Positions 25,164 to 39,482 of a stretch of DNA of 64,000 nucleotides are shown here, piece after piece. The stretch spans positions 94,125,750-94,189,749 of the forward strand of contig OZ023274.1 of assembly GCA_964007475.1 (NCBI GenBank). Direction: 5' to 3'. The stretch comes from Hybos culiciformis (Eukaryota > Arthropoda > Insecta > Diptera > Hybotidae). Every line of letters begins with the position of its first letter. Positions within the stretch are counted from its first letter, which is position 1. The position numbers and the translations under genes are program-made. The notes under the pieces are model-generated. The model saw only the letters and a list, made by a program, of their open reading frames with translations. It made no database searches and had not been told where the DNA came from.

Positions 25164-28100
25164 CCAATTTTAGATTTTTATTTAAAATTTATATATGCTA
25201 ATTTTTTTATTCAAAGGTATACATTTATTTTATTAAATTAATACATAAAAGCTGTTTATTTTGAAATTGAAATAAACATAATTTTACAGACTGCGACATC
25301 AGATTAGGATCATTACTGACCAGATGCCTTTTGCAAGAGAAATCTATTCAAAATGTAATTTTAATCTCTAAAAATGTCCACAAGGCAAAAAGATTTTGTT
25401 GAAAATTGTATAAAATAAAATCTTTAGACTTTTGAGACTATATTACAAAAAAAAAAAACAATTATGTTCTGATTTATGACAATTTTTGAGATCTGGCACA
25501 CAAATTGGTACTTCAACAATATTCAATGTGGAGTATTTTATGTTTTCTACACACGTTAACTTTTCGTCTATGATGGTCTTAATTCTGCTGAACTTATTCA
25601 GACAAAAAAAATTCTTCTTAAAATAAATAATGCTTCCATGTTTAGTGTGCTATACGACACGACGACTTTCCGCCACTATTTTGCTTCTTCGAACTGTAAA
25701 ACTTGTTATTTTTAATGAAGTGACAATTTTGACAAAATATACACATATTTTTGATTCTTTTAGAATAGGTATAATTTAGGTAGGTACATAATGTATACTA
25801 CTTAAGTTTTGGAATATTATTTAAAAGTGTTTATTATAAGATTGTTTTGATTTTAAATTACCATTATTATTGTTTAAATACCAGTCGAAAGAGTTATTAA
25901 AAAATATAATGACAAAAGATTTTAGCTAGTTTTGAATATGTTAACTGACTCATTTTAATTCCAGTTGTTGTAGAAAATTATTTACTTTTTTTTTGTTGGG
26001 TATATTAAAATAAAAAAGTTAATTTAAAAAATTTTAATTTGTATTTTAAGCCGTCGGTTAAGGTCGGAAGATGATCGTTGGCCCGCTTTTCCATTTCTTC
26101 TAGATAAAATTAACCGTTGTTTTTTATATATATATTCCGCTTGAAAACTTTGAAATAATGATATATTATTGTTAATTGTTGTCTCGAGAACGTTTAGAGG
26201 GGCTTATTTACACTTAATTCTTCTCAGCCTTTGCAATAATCAATAATAAAAATAATACAGATATTAGGACACTATAAACTAATTCAGACAAAATTTCTCT
26301 TCTGGAAATATAGTTGAATTGAGATCGATGCTCTGACAAATATATATTACTCATAATTCATTGTTATTTAATTTTAAATTTAATAGCATTGATACCATAA
26401 ATAATAAAAACAAATTACGTCATTCTGATATTTATTATTCTTCTATTATTTTGTTGTTGTAAAATTTAGTGGTCTTCACTTAAAATTAATTGCATTAGGT
26501 GCATCCATTATATTTACATTAAGGTGTCAAATAACAAACCTTACTTAGAACCCAAAAAGGAAGAAAACAAAAATAAATTTAATGTTTTTTAAAATTAAAA
26601 AACAAAAAATTTAATTTTCTTGAGAAAAAAAAACACAATAAAATTATAGAAAACTTTATATATAATAAAAAAAAATTCAATTTATTTATGATTTTTAAAT
26701 GTACCAAAAAAGTTCACCAGCAAATGATCACGAGCTGTGAATTAAACAAATTTCATAAAAAAAATAACCTTTTTTTTTTCATTATTAAAGATTTTAATAA
26801 TAAATTTATTAAATAATATTTTGTGAAAAAAAAAAAAATTAAATAAAACATAATCTGATGGAAATGACGTTATGTAAGAAACAGTGAAAGAAGAAGAAGA
26901 AAAACCTTCTTCAAAATCTGTTTCCATTCTTCTTATTTTTTATTTTATTTTAAATTTTTATTTTTGTTTTTTCAAACATAAGTGTTAATTAATCGTAATG
27001 ACCAAATTTTATTCACATTTCAAGTAAATGTTGACACGGAACGAATAAGGATAAATAATACAAAATTAAATCTTAGGATTTTAAGGCTTCTTTCTTTTTT
27101 CAACACCTCAATTGTATTAAAATTTTTTGTAAAACTAAAATTAATTTCATAGAAAGTCATAGAATAAAACATGCACAATCAAATTTTAATAGGAACTTAG
27201 GAATTATTTGTGAGCCCAAGATAATTAGAACCGTTCATATGGATTATAACTTATGAAATTATAGTTTTTGAAACATATTTTTATGAAATATATGTAAATG
27301 ATGTAAAATGTAGATTTTAATAGTTTATGTCATACTGAAATTTTTAAACAATTTTATGGGGAAACACTTTTAAGAAAATCAAAATTGGTTACTTAGAATA
27401 AGTTTAAATTATTATGTTGCATATATAACTATTGAACTCACAGCTAGTCATTTAAATTAATTTATTGTTAATATTTCCTTTTTGTATAATAATAATAATT
27501 TTATTAAGGGTCATTTTCATTTTCATAAAATATTCTTTTTATATTACGATAATTTGGTAATATTTATACAAAAAAATAAACCATTATCATATAACTTTTT
27601 CTTTAAAACTTGATTTTATTGAGAAAAGATTAATTTTAGAAGTTCACGTTTGTCACGTCTCAAAAATCAAAAAAATAAAAAATCAATTTATAGTTGAAAT
27701 CTAAATCTGAGCATGAAATTAATTGTCTTAGTTGAATGAAAACTTCTTGCTAAAAAAAAAGAATGACTTGAAGTTTTAGTTTCAAATTTTTGTTACAGTT
27801 TCGAAAAACCTGGAACCCATAGTCATAGGTCATATAATATATAGTGAACATATTGCAATGTTTCTTAAGAAATTTTTTCAAATATTAACTTATAATCTTT
27901 TTAATTAAATAATAGAAATTATTACAATTGTTAGGATTGTTGCATAACTATACAATACATCATTTTCATTTTCATTTTCCAGATCTCTTATGCAAATAGT
28001 ATGCATTCAATTTCAATTTAACCAATATAAATATTTATGTATTTCACAAAATTAATTTATCAATATAGTTAATGAAGACTTCATATTCTAATTTTTCATT

Positions 28101-31100
28101 GGGATGCACTTTATAAAGAGTTTAAAAGATAAGAAAATTTTAACTCGCTAAACTTCATTAACAAACAAAATTTTATATTAAATCTTAAAGGGTTATAAAC
28201 GCAAAAGTTAATACTTTTTGTTTCTAAAACATTAATTTGTTAAAATTAATTAGTATATTCTAATAGTCAAAATATTTTATGGAAGTATTAAACAAACATA
28301 TTCATTAATCAATTCAGTTCGGGCTCTGGTTAATTAAAACAAATTATTTATAATATCAAAATCTAAAATATTAAGATAATGTAAAAGAATATAATACAAT
28401 ATAATTCTAATGTATCTTTTTTCCAACTAACTATGTACTACAAATAATTAAAGCTATAGTACAGAATATTAAAACCAATTTTTATCAACATGAACTATAA
28501 TTTCTTCAATATAATTATTATGTTTTTCCTATTTTGGTTGTCTAATTATTATTTTTGATAATCAGTTTATTATTAAATATGATTAGACTTGAGGTTAAAA
28601 AGAAAATAATAGATTAATATTTGCATATACTTACCTTTTTTTGTATTTTAACATAATATAGTCCATCCCAATTATTGTAACATTTTGTGTTATGCAATTT
28701 TAAAGAATAATAAATTGCAGAAAAAAAATATATATCAAATTTTAGCTTTCTTCCTTGTCTGAAGAATTAAATGTGCAAAAGTATCATATTTTAGGTCAAT
28801 TTGAAACATAAATTATGAATGAAAATTATATCAAAACATAGTGTGGGAATATTATAATAATTTTTTTTTTTTGATAATTCAACCTGAGTGGTTTTTACTA
28901 TTATTTTTTTTTTTATTACAGAAATAACATAAAAATTTATAAAATAAGTGAATAGATAATATTTCATACCACAAATATTTGTTGATTCGTTCATCTTCCC
29001 AATAGAATATCTGAATTTATTAAACATGAATTTTTTTATGTTCATGTTAAAAATTTAGAAAATAAAATTGTAATTAGAAATTAATGTATATTAAATAAAA
29101 TTAATTAGGTTAAATTAATTAAAAGATTACGTCTAATAAGCCGAAACAAACGAATTTATAGCGCACAAGAAATTTCAAAATCCTACATTCTGAGGAACAA
29201 ATTTGAAATCAAATTATTGCATTTAAGTAAGGCAATGAAAGTTATTTGAACTTTTTTTAAAATTTTAGGGCTTATATCTATTAATTTTTCAATTTGTTCA
29301 CTTGAATAAAGTTTTTTTTAAAACAAATTTACCTATGAAACGTTCTTGAATCCAATTTCCTCACTTTTTTTTATAGAAAAACCACGATTTGAAAGTTTTT
29401 GTGGTGGTTTAAAAGTACAATTCTTATCGCAAAAAAAATTTCGACAAAAAGTTTATAAATTCATTAATTAAAGGTTCATTGCGCGGCAATAATATTTTTC
29501 GAACCAAATTTGTTTATAAAATAAGTTACTGATTGAAAATAACCAAGCATAGTCAGACGTTACTGTTTAGTGGTATTGTCATTATTATGCTATTGTCGTT
29601 TGTTCAATTTCCATTTCGGGCTGGAATTTGTGAATTTTTCAGGTACTCAATTGATCTTAATGCTTGTGTTGTTTTTTTTCAATTAGCATTAATAACTTTT
29701 CCATATACAAAGTTACGTTTAACTTAAGAGCTTAAATTTTACATTTTAATTATAATTATAATTTTTCGATGTATTATTCAAATTTTCTACATAAATTATG
29801 TATTTTAATTGCTTATTAAAATTATAAAATATTGGGAATGTAAATATTTTGGATTAAAACAAATTGTAACTAAATTCAAACGTTTTTAAAATAATAAAAT
29901 AAAATATATTTAATTGATCAATGCTGCATGAGAAGAATAATTATAATATTTTAGAGTAAATTTATTTTAGATGGTAAAAAATTAAAACACATACTATAAT
30001 CATAAATAATAGTTATAAAAAAAATTTATTAAATTCTACTTCTTAATACAGAAAATTAATTATATCAGAAAAGAATTTTATTAATATCGTTTTGATATTT
30101 TTATTTTAAATATAATTATTTTTCTCATCAAGTTAATATCAAAAGTTATTGCAGACATTACCATTAAAAAAAAATTTAAATTAAAATCATTTATTTCTAT
30201 AAGTTTTATTTATTATTAAAGAAAATTATTATTAGAAGATTACCTTGTTGTTAGGAAAGGTGTGATCACCTGTCATTTTATTTCTGTACAAATGGATAGA
30301 TAGTTGTGAAATGCATTTGCATCCTATATGTATATAAGAATTTTTTATATAAATCTTATAGGTCCACTTAATATTTTTGTAAGTAGGTGTACGTACTTGT
30401 AGTACATAATTAAGTTAATAAAAATTTTAAACTAAGCCTTTTTTGTTTTCTCTCTATTTTATACTAAGACGGTAGATTATAATATTAAAAATATTCATAA
30501 TAATGAGCTTACATTTATTCAATCATTGAGTACAAAACATTAGTTCACTTACGAGAAATATATCTTACAACTTAAACGTCAGATTTGAATGATTTGAAAT
30601 GTTTAATACTCTTAAGCAGTGATTTCATATGTACGTACAAAAAAATGAAGTAATATAATCGATATTTCTTCAAAATTATCAAAAGCTTTGAACTTGCAAC
30701 AAAACATAAAAATTTGGACTATTTTGTTTTAAATGAAATTTTCATTCACATTATACATAGGTGTAATTAATAACAAAATTCATATTTTCCAACAAAGATT
30801 CTAATCAAATCATAATCTTTTTTTCCTTTGGAATTTATTTGAAAAATTTTGTTCTAATTACGTGCTCAGCATAAGGAGTAATAATATGGATTCAAAAATA
30901 GCATGCATGAAATTTAAGATTGATTTATATTTCATAGAACAAGAACCAAACAAATAACTTGTAAGTTCAGTATTAGAAGAATCATATTTTCATTGCAAGA
31001 TCTAACTTCCATGACCCGAATTTTATATTTTAAAAAATTATATTTTAGAACGATAGTTTTCTTTTGATTACCGTTCTGGTTATAGTTCTTATACCCTGAA

Positions 31101-32077
31101 GCTTTCAAATTTTAAAATAGTAATAATATCATTTATATTTTTTTTTTTAATTAATCATGTCATAAATTTTAGATATTTTTTTTATAATTTTTAGATACTA
31201 TTTCTATAGATTGTCAATACAATACTCAAACTGTCTAAAATTCATCTGATATAGTGTGAATATAACCTTAAATTTAAAATATTAAAAAAGAAAATAACAA
31301 AAAAAAAACTCCAGGGTCTGATCTAATATTATTCTATAAAGTATTGTAAGTTATGGGACAATAAATATCGGAAAACCTTGGAATAGTTTCATTTATTTAA
31401 AAACAAAAAAATTCTTTTAAATCATTAAACTACCCTCAATAAATATTTAAGATCAATTTCATTTTTTTTTTGTGCATGAATCAAAAAAGTTTCTTTAACT
31501 TCTTTCAAATTTTTTTTAACTCTTAACTTTTATAACTCACATCAATAACTGTATAGAAAAAAAAAAAGAAGAATTTCACGCGCATAAGAAATATTTCAAA
31601 ACTTTAGCGCCAAAAATATTTTTTCTTATTAAAGTATTGATGTTATGTAGAGAATCCCCTTTTTTTTTATTCAACTATAATACTTTGTTGTATAGAATTT
31701 ATACTTAGGAAAATTTTAATATAAAAAAAAAAACATAAAAAAATACTTAAAAAAAAAACACAAAAACTTTTTCAAGATGATCCCATGCAATTTTTGTGAT
31801 TGTGAATGAAATAAAAAAATAAAAATAAAGCTTTTTTATTAATATTGTACCCATGTCTTATATTCTATATAACTTTAAATTAATATTTTAATCAGAGTAT
31901 TAATATTGGTTATATAGTATATTTAGTTTTTTTTTTTTTTAACACACCAATATTAATTTAATTAAAATAATTGTAAATTTATAGAATGCAATTTTTTTTT
32001 TTCTATATAGTTAAAATATTTTTTTTTTTTTTTTTCGCAAAAGAAGAAGGCTCGTATATTTCGCTTAAAAAAAAGGG
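25164..32077. other. Gene desert, no gene recognised
   Basis: About 6.9 kb of AT-rich sequence between two cuticular genes. Several short frames occur (26742-26927, 28791-29045 on the minus strand; 29533-29727 on the plus strand), but none has a recognisable domain, splice context or promoter. Confidence 0.5.
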
Positions 32078-32085
32078 TATATAAA
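32078..32085 (+). promoter_or_regulatory. TATA box of the four-exon RR-1 gene
   Basis: TATATAAA followed by TTCAATC with its A at 32109, about 31 nt downstream, a normal core-promoter spacing. It would give a 5'UTR of about 230 nt before the ATG at 32338. Confidence 0.6.
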
Positions 32086-32337
32086 TGGTAATGCAAATAT
32101 GATGTTTCAATCTCATTTGCGTGCATTAAGTTCTTAAGTTAACAACGTGAAACGTTTTAATAAAATAAAAATAAAATAAAATAGTAGTGTACACTATTAA
32201 TAGTTATTTAAAAAAATAATAAATAAAATTTTAAATAAAAAATTAATTATTTCAACACTATATTTTGTGATTAGAAATAATTCTTTAAATTTTGTGTAAT
32301 TTTTATTTTTTGAATTAAAACAATAATTGGATTAAAA

Positions 32338-35300
32338 ATGAAATTCGTAAGTTTCTTATACAATTATAATTAACCACATTTCGAAATTTATTTTGATTGG
32401 ATTAAAATATGTTTGTTCTTAATTTTTTCTTATCATATTCACCATACTAGCTTTCAATGAAACATAATATTTATAGTATATTGGTTGAATAAAAACAATT
32501 TTTGTGGTTAATATTTTAGAATCGAATTTTTCGATTTTTAAAAACAACATATAGAATGATAGTATAATGATAGTCTGGATACTATGTGTAGAGCTCGGTC
32601 CAACCTTATAAGTTTCATTATTTATTTTTTTAATGGTTTTAATACCAAGGAACAGATAATAAAGTCAAATAATTCAAACTTCGATTAGTTTCTGGTTCGA
32701 CATATAACCAGTAGTCCAAGATCTCGTGTTCTGATATAAAGTTTAATGTTTTGATAAAACCATTCGCGTTGTCTGTTCGAATGTTAAATAAAATAAGTAT
32801 TCGTAACAATTTAAATTTTTTTTTTAGTTAAGCATAAAACCATTAATGAGGTAAACATATGAATAAGAAAACCTATTTACTATCAGGTCTAGTTTTTTTG
32901 TGACAGAATTTTGTACTATTTCTCAATTGTTTTCTTATACCATTTCTATGTTTTCTTATACCATTTCTATATTAAGAAGCACTACGGTGAGAAATTTATT
33001 ATAGAAATATTTTTCGTTTTCTGGCAATATGGCAAGATTCCTAACGGGATAGCCAAACAAGTCCCAGTGTATTATGTGTTTCGGTATTCCCATGATTTGT
33101 ACATAATCCGAAAAACCGCCATCGAGTTGTTATTTTTGTTTAACCAAAGTTAAAAGAAACTGAGTATTTGGTTCCAAAAATAAACTCAGTCTCAGACATA
33201 TATATTTACATAACTTCTGTTTCTGTTTTGGCTTACCAGAAGATATACAAGGTTGAAAAAAAACTTTTTTCTTACAATTTTCCCACAAAAAAAAAAAATA
33301 AAATTAAAAAAAAACTTACCAATCGAACTATAACTATAATTACTATGACACAATAATGGAAATCCCAAAACATAAATTATTAAACATTAATATGCTTTTA
33401 AATTTATATTAACCGCAAAATTATAAATTTAGAAAAAATTATTCTCTGACTGCGAAAATAATTAAATTTTAATCTTCTACTTTGAGAAGAAAAATAAAAT
33501 GCATTTCAATAAGATTTTTGATTTATAGAAGATCTCTATTATTATTGATTCAAATAATGAATCGCCAATAGGACTTTTTTTTTAATAAAAATGTGAATAT
33601 TCAATTATCATTTTTAATAATTTTTATGTTCAATCATATAATAATAATGACCGTGCAAAATGGCTTACATATTTTTCTCTTAAATGTATATAAATGTACG
33701 GATAGCTTCTTAAGTAATTCGCCAAAATATGGTATATCATTAAAATTTAACACGCTCATGCGCAAATAAATCATTATTTTATTATTTTAGGGTTAAAACA
33801 TTTAATTAAAATTAATTGCACTTTTATTTAAATACTATTTAGTATGTACTGTGCACATGTAGATAAATTTAAATTTGTTAAAAACCTATTTTTTATTATT
33901 TTGTATTTTATAATTAAAGGTCATAGCATTGATTGCAATATTCGTTGGTACAACAACTGGCCAAATCCGACCAGGCTTACGTTCATCTGGAGATCGTGAT
34001 GCAGTAATTTTAAGACAAAATTATGATTTAAACCCTGATGGCTCTTATGCTTATGGGTGAGTTTAAAATAACCACAATATTTTAATATTTAATTTATTAT
34101 AAAAGCCATTTTTATATTCTACCATAATATGATATTATCGAGTCTCTTGTGAGATTCTTGTATACAGAAAGAATTACAAAACAAACGAAGCATATTTGTC
34201 GAATTATCATTAGTCGTCTTGCCAATGAAATAATAAAGCATTTGATATAGAATCAGTTTGGAACGTCGAAAAACTACAAATTTAAATATTGTTTCATAGA
34301 AGATAATACAGTGCATCATCTGACCGGGTTCTCCAATAATTGGTTTTTTTTTAAACATTCTTTGACACAGACTTTTATTTTAGTGAATATGACATTAAGA
34401 CGTTAAGAGATTTGGGACAATAATCGGCATTCCTCAGTGTGTTCTTGAACCATCAACTGTGTTAAAAATGAAAGTGCAAAAATATTCTAATGCAAAAAAT
34501 AATTAAAATTTTAATAAATAATATGACTTTGCAACAAAATTTATGACAAATTTATTAATGAAAGAATTGCACATCTTTATAATAATAATAATTCAAAATT
34601 TTTCTTACCTAATTTTATTTTGTATTATTTATTTATTATTCTTTTTCAAATTTCCATTTTTAAAATGAAACTATTAATATATAATATCTCTGTAACAAAA
34701 AAAACTTGTAGTACTATTATAAACTACACACCTAAGTTGTAAATTAGCAAAAAAAAAATATAGTAAAAGAAAATCGAGATTTTAATATCAAATTACTAAT
34801 GTGCAGTAAAACACGGTGTAATTTATTTTTACAGAAAAAAAATATTTATATATAATTTTTGTTCATAATTTATTTGAATTAAAAGCTTTATACATTATTA
34901 TTACACAAAAATTCATAATAATATTTGAGAACTTTTTAATATTATTTTAAAAGAGGATGTTTTATAACCACCTACAAAAATGTGGTTTTACAAATATTTG
35001 CGCGGGAAATATTTTAGTTTTTTTTTTTTTTTAATTTGTTCAACATTATTGAAACAATATATTTATGTGAAACTAAAAATTGAATTTTTCCATTAAATTA
35101 AAAAAAAGTCTAATTTAATAAAGTTTTAAGTTTGTGTTTAAGTTTTGAAAAAAGCAAATAAACTTTTTTTTTTCAACTTTTCCGAAAGATAGAATAGTTT
35201 GGAAAATCTATTCAGACAATTAAAGAAAATAATCTTACATGCGAAAAAAAAATGTTAATATGAAATTATAAAAACGAAAGACTTAAGACACGAACCTTAA

Positions 35301-36560
35301 ATTTTAATACAAAAAAATATTTTTTGTTCATATGATCTGAAATTAAAAATAATATTATCTAATTATTAACTCAATATTTATTTATTTATCATATTTTGTT
35401 CGTGGAAAACTTTAAAAAAAAATAAATAGTTTTAATGACAAAAGAGACAAAAATTAATTTCTGCTTTCAGATTTGAATCTAGCAACGGAATCAGAGCTGA
35501 TGAAACTGGTTATTTGAAAAGTCCCGGCACACAATTGGAAGCTCAAGTATGTATAAATGTTGATCAAATGAGATTAAAATTGTTTTGTAATCACTCGAAA
35601 TAGTTAGATAGTACATACCTTTGTTTTAGACACAAAAAAAATATCATAAACTAAAAATAATTTACTAAATATAATATCAAATTATTTATATTATTCAAAA
35701 CCTATTTTTTTTCTTTTATAAAATTGTTTTATGTTATTTATCTTTTTTTTTTAAACATTATGTAAAAAAGAACGATTTTTGACCAATTTCAAAAAATTAA
35801 ATGAACAAAATTATTTTCATTCATAAAAGGAAATCAATTTTGTTTTCATTATCATAAAAAAGTAATAAATATGTGAATCGTTCGTTATTCATTGTACCAT
35901 TAAATTGGCTTAACACTTAAAATAAATAAATTTCAAATTATTTTATTTAAATTCACATCAAAAATCTTTTATAAAGTATACCTTAAGATTGCATAAACGA
36001 TTGTAATATCATCGTTATTATTACTAAAAAATTTGCATTAAAACAATTGAAATTATCAAAAAGTTCAATGTTCCATATTGGTAAATAATCATCATATCTG
36101 GTTAAAAAAAAAAAAAAACGAAATCTAGTGCGAATTTTCTTAACACTAATTATTTATACAGTTACTATATTCTTCAGTTCAAAGATATGGATTTTGTTTA
36201 CATTATATTCAAATGAGTAACGAATGGTTAAATTTCTCATTGAATGCCTTTAAAATTATTTATTTTTTTAGAATATTTTTAGGCTGTCATGAAGAAGTTA
36301 AATTTCTTTAAAATCTTTAATAAATATACAATAATAATAATTTTTTTTTTAATTTAGTTTTAAGTTCGTTCTCACTTCTTAAAAAACTGAACATTTGTTT
36401 AAATGTTTTTCTTTAGGTAATGCAGGGATCATATTCGTACACCGGACCCGATGGTATAGTTTATACAATTAATTATATTGCTGATGAAAATGGATATAGA
36501 GCCGAAGGTGCTCACATACCCACACCACCACCAGTTGCTCCAGTAGGACGTAGATTTTAA
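32338..36560 (+). CDS. RR-1 cuticular protein, four exons
   Basis: Secreted chitin-binding cuticle protein of 121 aa. Exons are 32338-32346, 33920-34056, 35471-35546 and 36417-36560, with introns of about 1.6, 1.4 and 0.9 kb in phases 0, 2 and 0. Exon 1 encodes only MKF and joins [14 protein letters not shown] to complete the signal peptide. The RR-1 domain reads [15 protein letters not shown] (here [13 protein letters not shown]), [40 protein letters not shown] and [12 protein letters not shown]. This is a textbook RR-1 protein and the closest in type to the Gln-rich gene at 10.7 kb, with which it shares the [11 protein letters not shown] ending, but it lacks the Gln tail. Both are likely products of old CPR cluster duplication. 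Confidence 0.96.
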
Positions 36561-37624
36561 GAAATTTTAATTTTTCATCTAACTAACTTTGATAATTTAT
36601 TGCACAATTTAAATATTTACTTGTTCTATTATTTTAATTTTTTTTTTTTTATAATTTTCTTTCTAAAAGTTTGGGTCTCTTCCCGCAGCACATTATATAT
36701 AAAATTAAATTTGCTTTTTACCTTTTTAAGTTTGGCGAAATTTAAGTTAAAAAAAAAAATTATATTTTTATGAAAATTAATTATCGATTGTATATATATA
36801 AAATTCTAATGATTATTTTGATTCATGATCTTTTTTTTTTGTATGTTAAAAAATAACGCATATGTAAAAACTTTACAATTAATTTATAATTATTATGTAT
36901 ATTAATATAAAAACACTGTGTATACAATTTACTATTAAAAACATATTTTATGTATAATAAGCTCAAAATGCAATAAATTGCAAAAAAATACAAAATATGT
37001 CAGATTTTTTTAAAATTTTTATCTAAAGCAAAACTTTTATTTCAAATGATTGAAGTTTTCTATCGTTTAAGATTTTTCCGCTTATGTAAGTAGAACTATA
37101 CATCTGTGAATTGTTTAAAGATTGTGGTTGAGTATAGCAGTTTGTCTCTATGCAACTTAACAACTTGTAGAAACCACTTGTTGCAACTTAACAACTTGTA
37201 GAAACGATAGGATACTAAATAAGTCAGTATATCCAAATATATCAATTTCATGCTTAAAGAGAATAATCTATATTATGATAGAACTGATGCTTTAAGTATA
37301 TTTCAATAATGTACCTCATTTACGTTTTAAAAATATCATAAATGCCTTCATTTTCTTCGGTCCTTAGTTTAATGCCGAATTTCCGATTCCTTGCTAAAAA
37401 TTGAGTTAGTAAAAAATTATGTATTTTTAAAAATAGTTTTCTGCAGTTTTCTGTAATTGAAGCCAATCTTCATCTTCAAAATTATTAATATTTTAATAAA
37501 ATCATTGACGTTAATGATAAGATTCAAAATAAATGTTTTTTAAACTTCAATTTAAAATGAATATATTTATTTGTATCTAATTTATACATTTGGATCAATC
37601 TATAAAAAAATTTTTCTTTAAACT
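36561..37624. other. Intergenic, with a short direct repeat
   Basis: 3' flank of the cuticular gene. A 23-bp sequence starting GCAACTTAACAACTTG occurs twice near 37152 and 37183, a period of about 31 bp. Nothing else recognised. Confidence 0.5.
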
Positions 37625-39482
37625 ATGGAATTCGCGGGCACTAACCAGGACCAGGTAAATCTAAGTTAACATGCGGATAAAATAACTAAATACAAAAAAA
37701 AAATTATTATTTACAGGGTGAAATTTTTATGACAAATTTATGTTCACAAATTTTATATTCAAATGGATCCAGATCTCAAAATATTGAGAAAATTTGTAAT
37801 GAATGGTTCGCTGAAGCCTATAATCATTGTTCAGCACTTTTGTTAAACTCAAGTACAAAAATTAAAACTTTTTTTTATTATCACATAGTGACATTGAAAT
37901 ACTTCTGGAATTATATTTATTCGGACAATTCTAGTGAGCTCGATAAACCAGTATTAAGAATTGAACCACAGAGCTTAAATGTTAAGGATTGTCACGAATT
38001 GTTTAATGAAATAGTTGAAGATTACATTGACATTGCACCAAAATATAAAAAATGCCGATTGGATTTGAATTTAAATGAAATATTACAGAAAATTATAATG
38101 GCAATTATTTTATTGACGATAGTTGTTAAAATTATAAACTACTTTATAAGTTTTATATTTAGAAACAAGAGTAAGAAATGGACTTGTTACTCACAAAAAG
38201 AGCAACAAATTTTACTGAAAAATCAATTTTTTGAAAAAAAGTCAAACTCTTTGATTAATGATAGTTTTCGAAGGCACATTTTTGAGTGTAATAACTTAAA
38301 AATTGGAAAATTTCAAACATTTAATTTGAAAACAATGGAATTGATTATAAAGATTGATGAACAAAATTTCACTGATGCTCTACGTTTAATTTTAAAAACT
38401 TCGCCATTATTAAAACTTGATGAAAAAGATGAGGTAAGCAGATTAAAGCTAATTTATCTAAAAAATATTAGAGTTATAAAATTCTGTTAAAAATTAGGCT
38501 ATCACAGCAGTCTTTCACTTTAAAAAATTTTTTTAATTCTAATAGGGTTCAACTTCATATTTAATTTCTATGTTCCCTTTTTCAGAATCACTTAAATGAA
38601 ATCGATCAAAAAATGTTGGTCCTATGTAAAATTGAGAAATATTTGAAAAGTCCAAGTAATATCTCCTTAACTATCAATGCGATGTTTCAAGATAAAAATG
38701 ATAATAATACTGAAATTGAACTAGAAAATGAAGATGTATTGGGGCCAAAGCAAAATGATGAAATTCAGGATAGTAAAAACGTGATGAATTTCAAAGATAA
38801 ATCTTTCAATTACGAAACACCGATCTTATCTCACGCGTATGAATTCAAGCGCCCGCTTGTACCAAATCGCAATCAAGACGATTGTTGTCATTATATTTAT
38901 AACTCTCACAATACTAAAATTCAAAGATTTGAAAGTTGTTCTCAAATTCAGAAAGTGTTTTCTTGGGAAAAAAATAAGCCAATCAATGTTGAAACATTGA
39001 AAACTCATCAGAATGTAAATAACAAATATTTCAATAAAGTATCATCTTCTGACCTAATTAAATTTAGTGATGATGATATTTACAAAAATTCTAAACTTCC
39101 ATTGCATTATTATAGTTTTAATAAAAATCAAAAAACTTATAAGTATAGGAAAATATCGCAACGGATAATTAAGCGAGAAAAGCGTAAAAAATACATAAAA
39201 TTATATGAAGATAATCAAAAGCAAGTATTACCTGAAAAAAAAGTGAAGAATTTTCCTTTTTGGAACATCATTGAACCAATAGACTTATCAGATATAACCG
39301 ATTCAGATTATGATCAAGCGCAACTGTATCCCAGTGATTCCAATATAATGAAATTTATGGCTGATGCATCATCAAAACTTCACTTAACAAGTAGTACACC
39401 ATTTATTACAAAAAAGAATAACTCAAAAAATCTTAAATTTAAAGAAAGCACTTTACCAAACAGAAATAATTGGAAGTATTAA
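37625..39482 (+). CDS. Unrecognised single-span membrane protein
   Basis: Predicted 547 aa from three in-frame exons, 37625-37654, 37717-38433 and 38586-39482, all phase 0 with good donors (GTAAAT, GTAAGC) and acceptors. I do not recognise the family. Visible: no N-terminal signal peptide; residues up to about 130 with several Cys and Trp/Tyr/Phe-rich stretches; one hydrophobic segment at about 133-158 (rich in Ile, Leu and Val, ending SFIF then RNKSKK), consistent with a membrane anchor; then a long hydrophilic tail rich in Asn, Ser, Lys and Asp with a basic patch (KREKRKKYIK). Its length and codon order persist across both introns, which argues for a real gene. The first exon of ten codons (MEFAGTNQDQ) is less certain, and an alternative start is the Met at 37729. 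It lies between the cuticular gene and the secreted-precursor cluster. Confidence 0.68.

Noticed and set aside
26742..26927. Minus-strand frame starting METDFEEGFSSSSF
   Set aside because: Plausible-looking first exon, but it has no donor at a sensible place, no promoter and no following exon.
29533..29727. 64-codon frame with hydrophobic stretches
   Set aside because: Starts at TTG, has no promoter or domain and sits alone in a gene desert.
34119..34358. 79-codon minus-strand frame in intron 2 of the RR-1 gene
   Set aside because: Looks less low-complexity than other chance frames and might be a transposon relic, but I could not match any transposase block or find terminal repeats.
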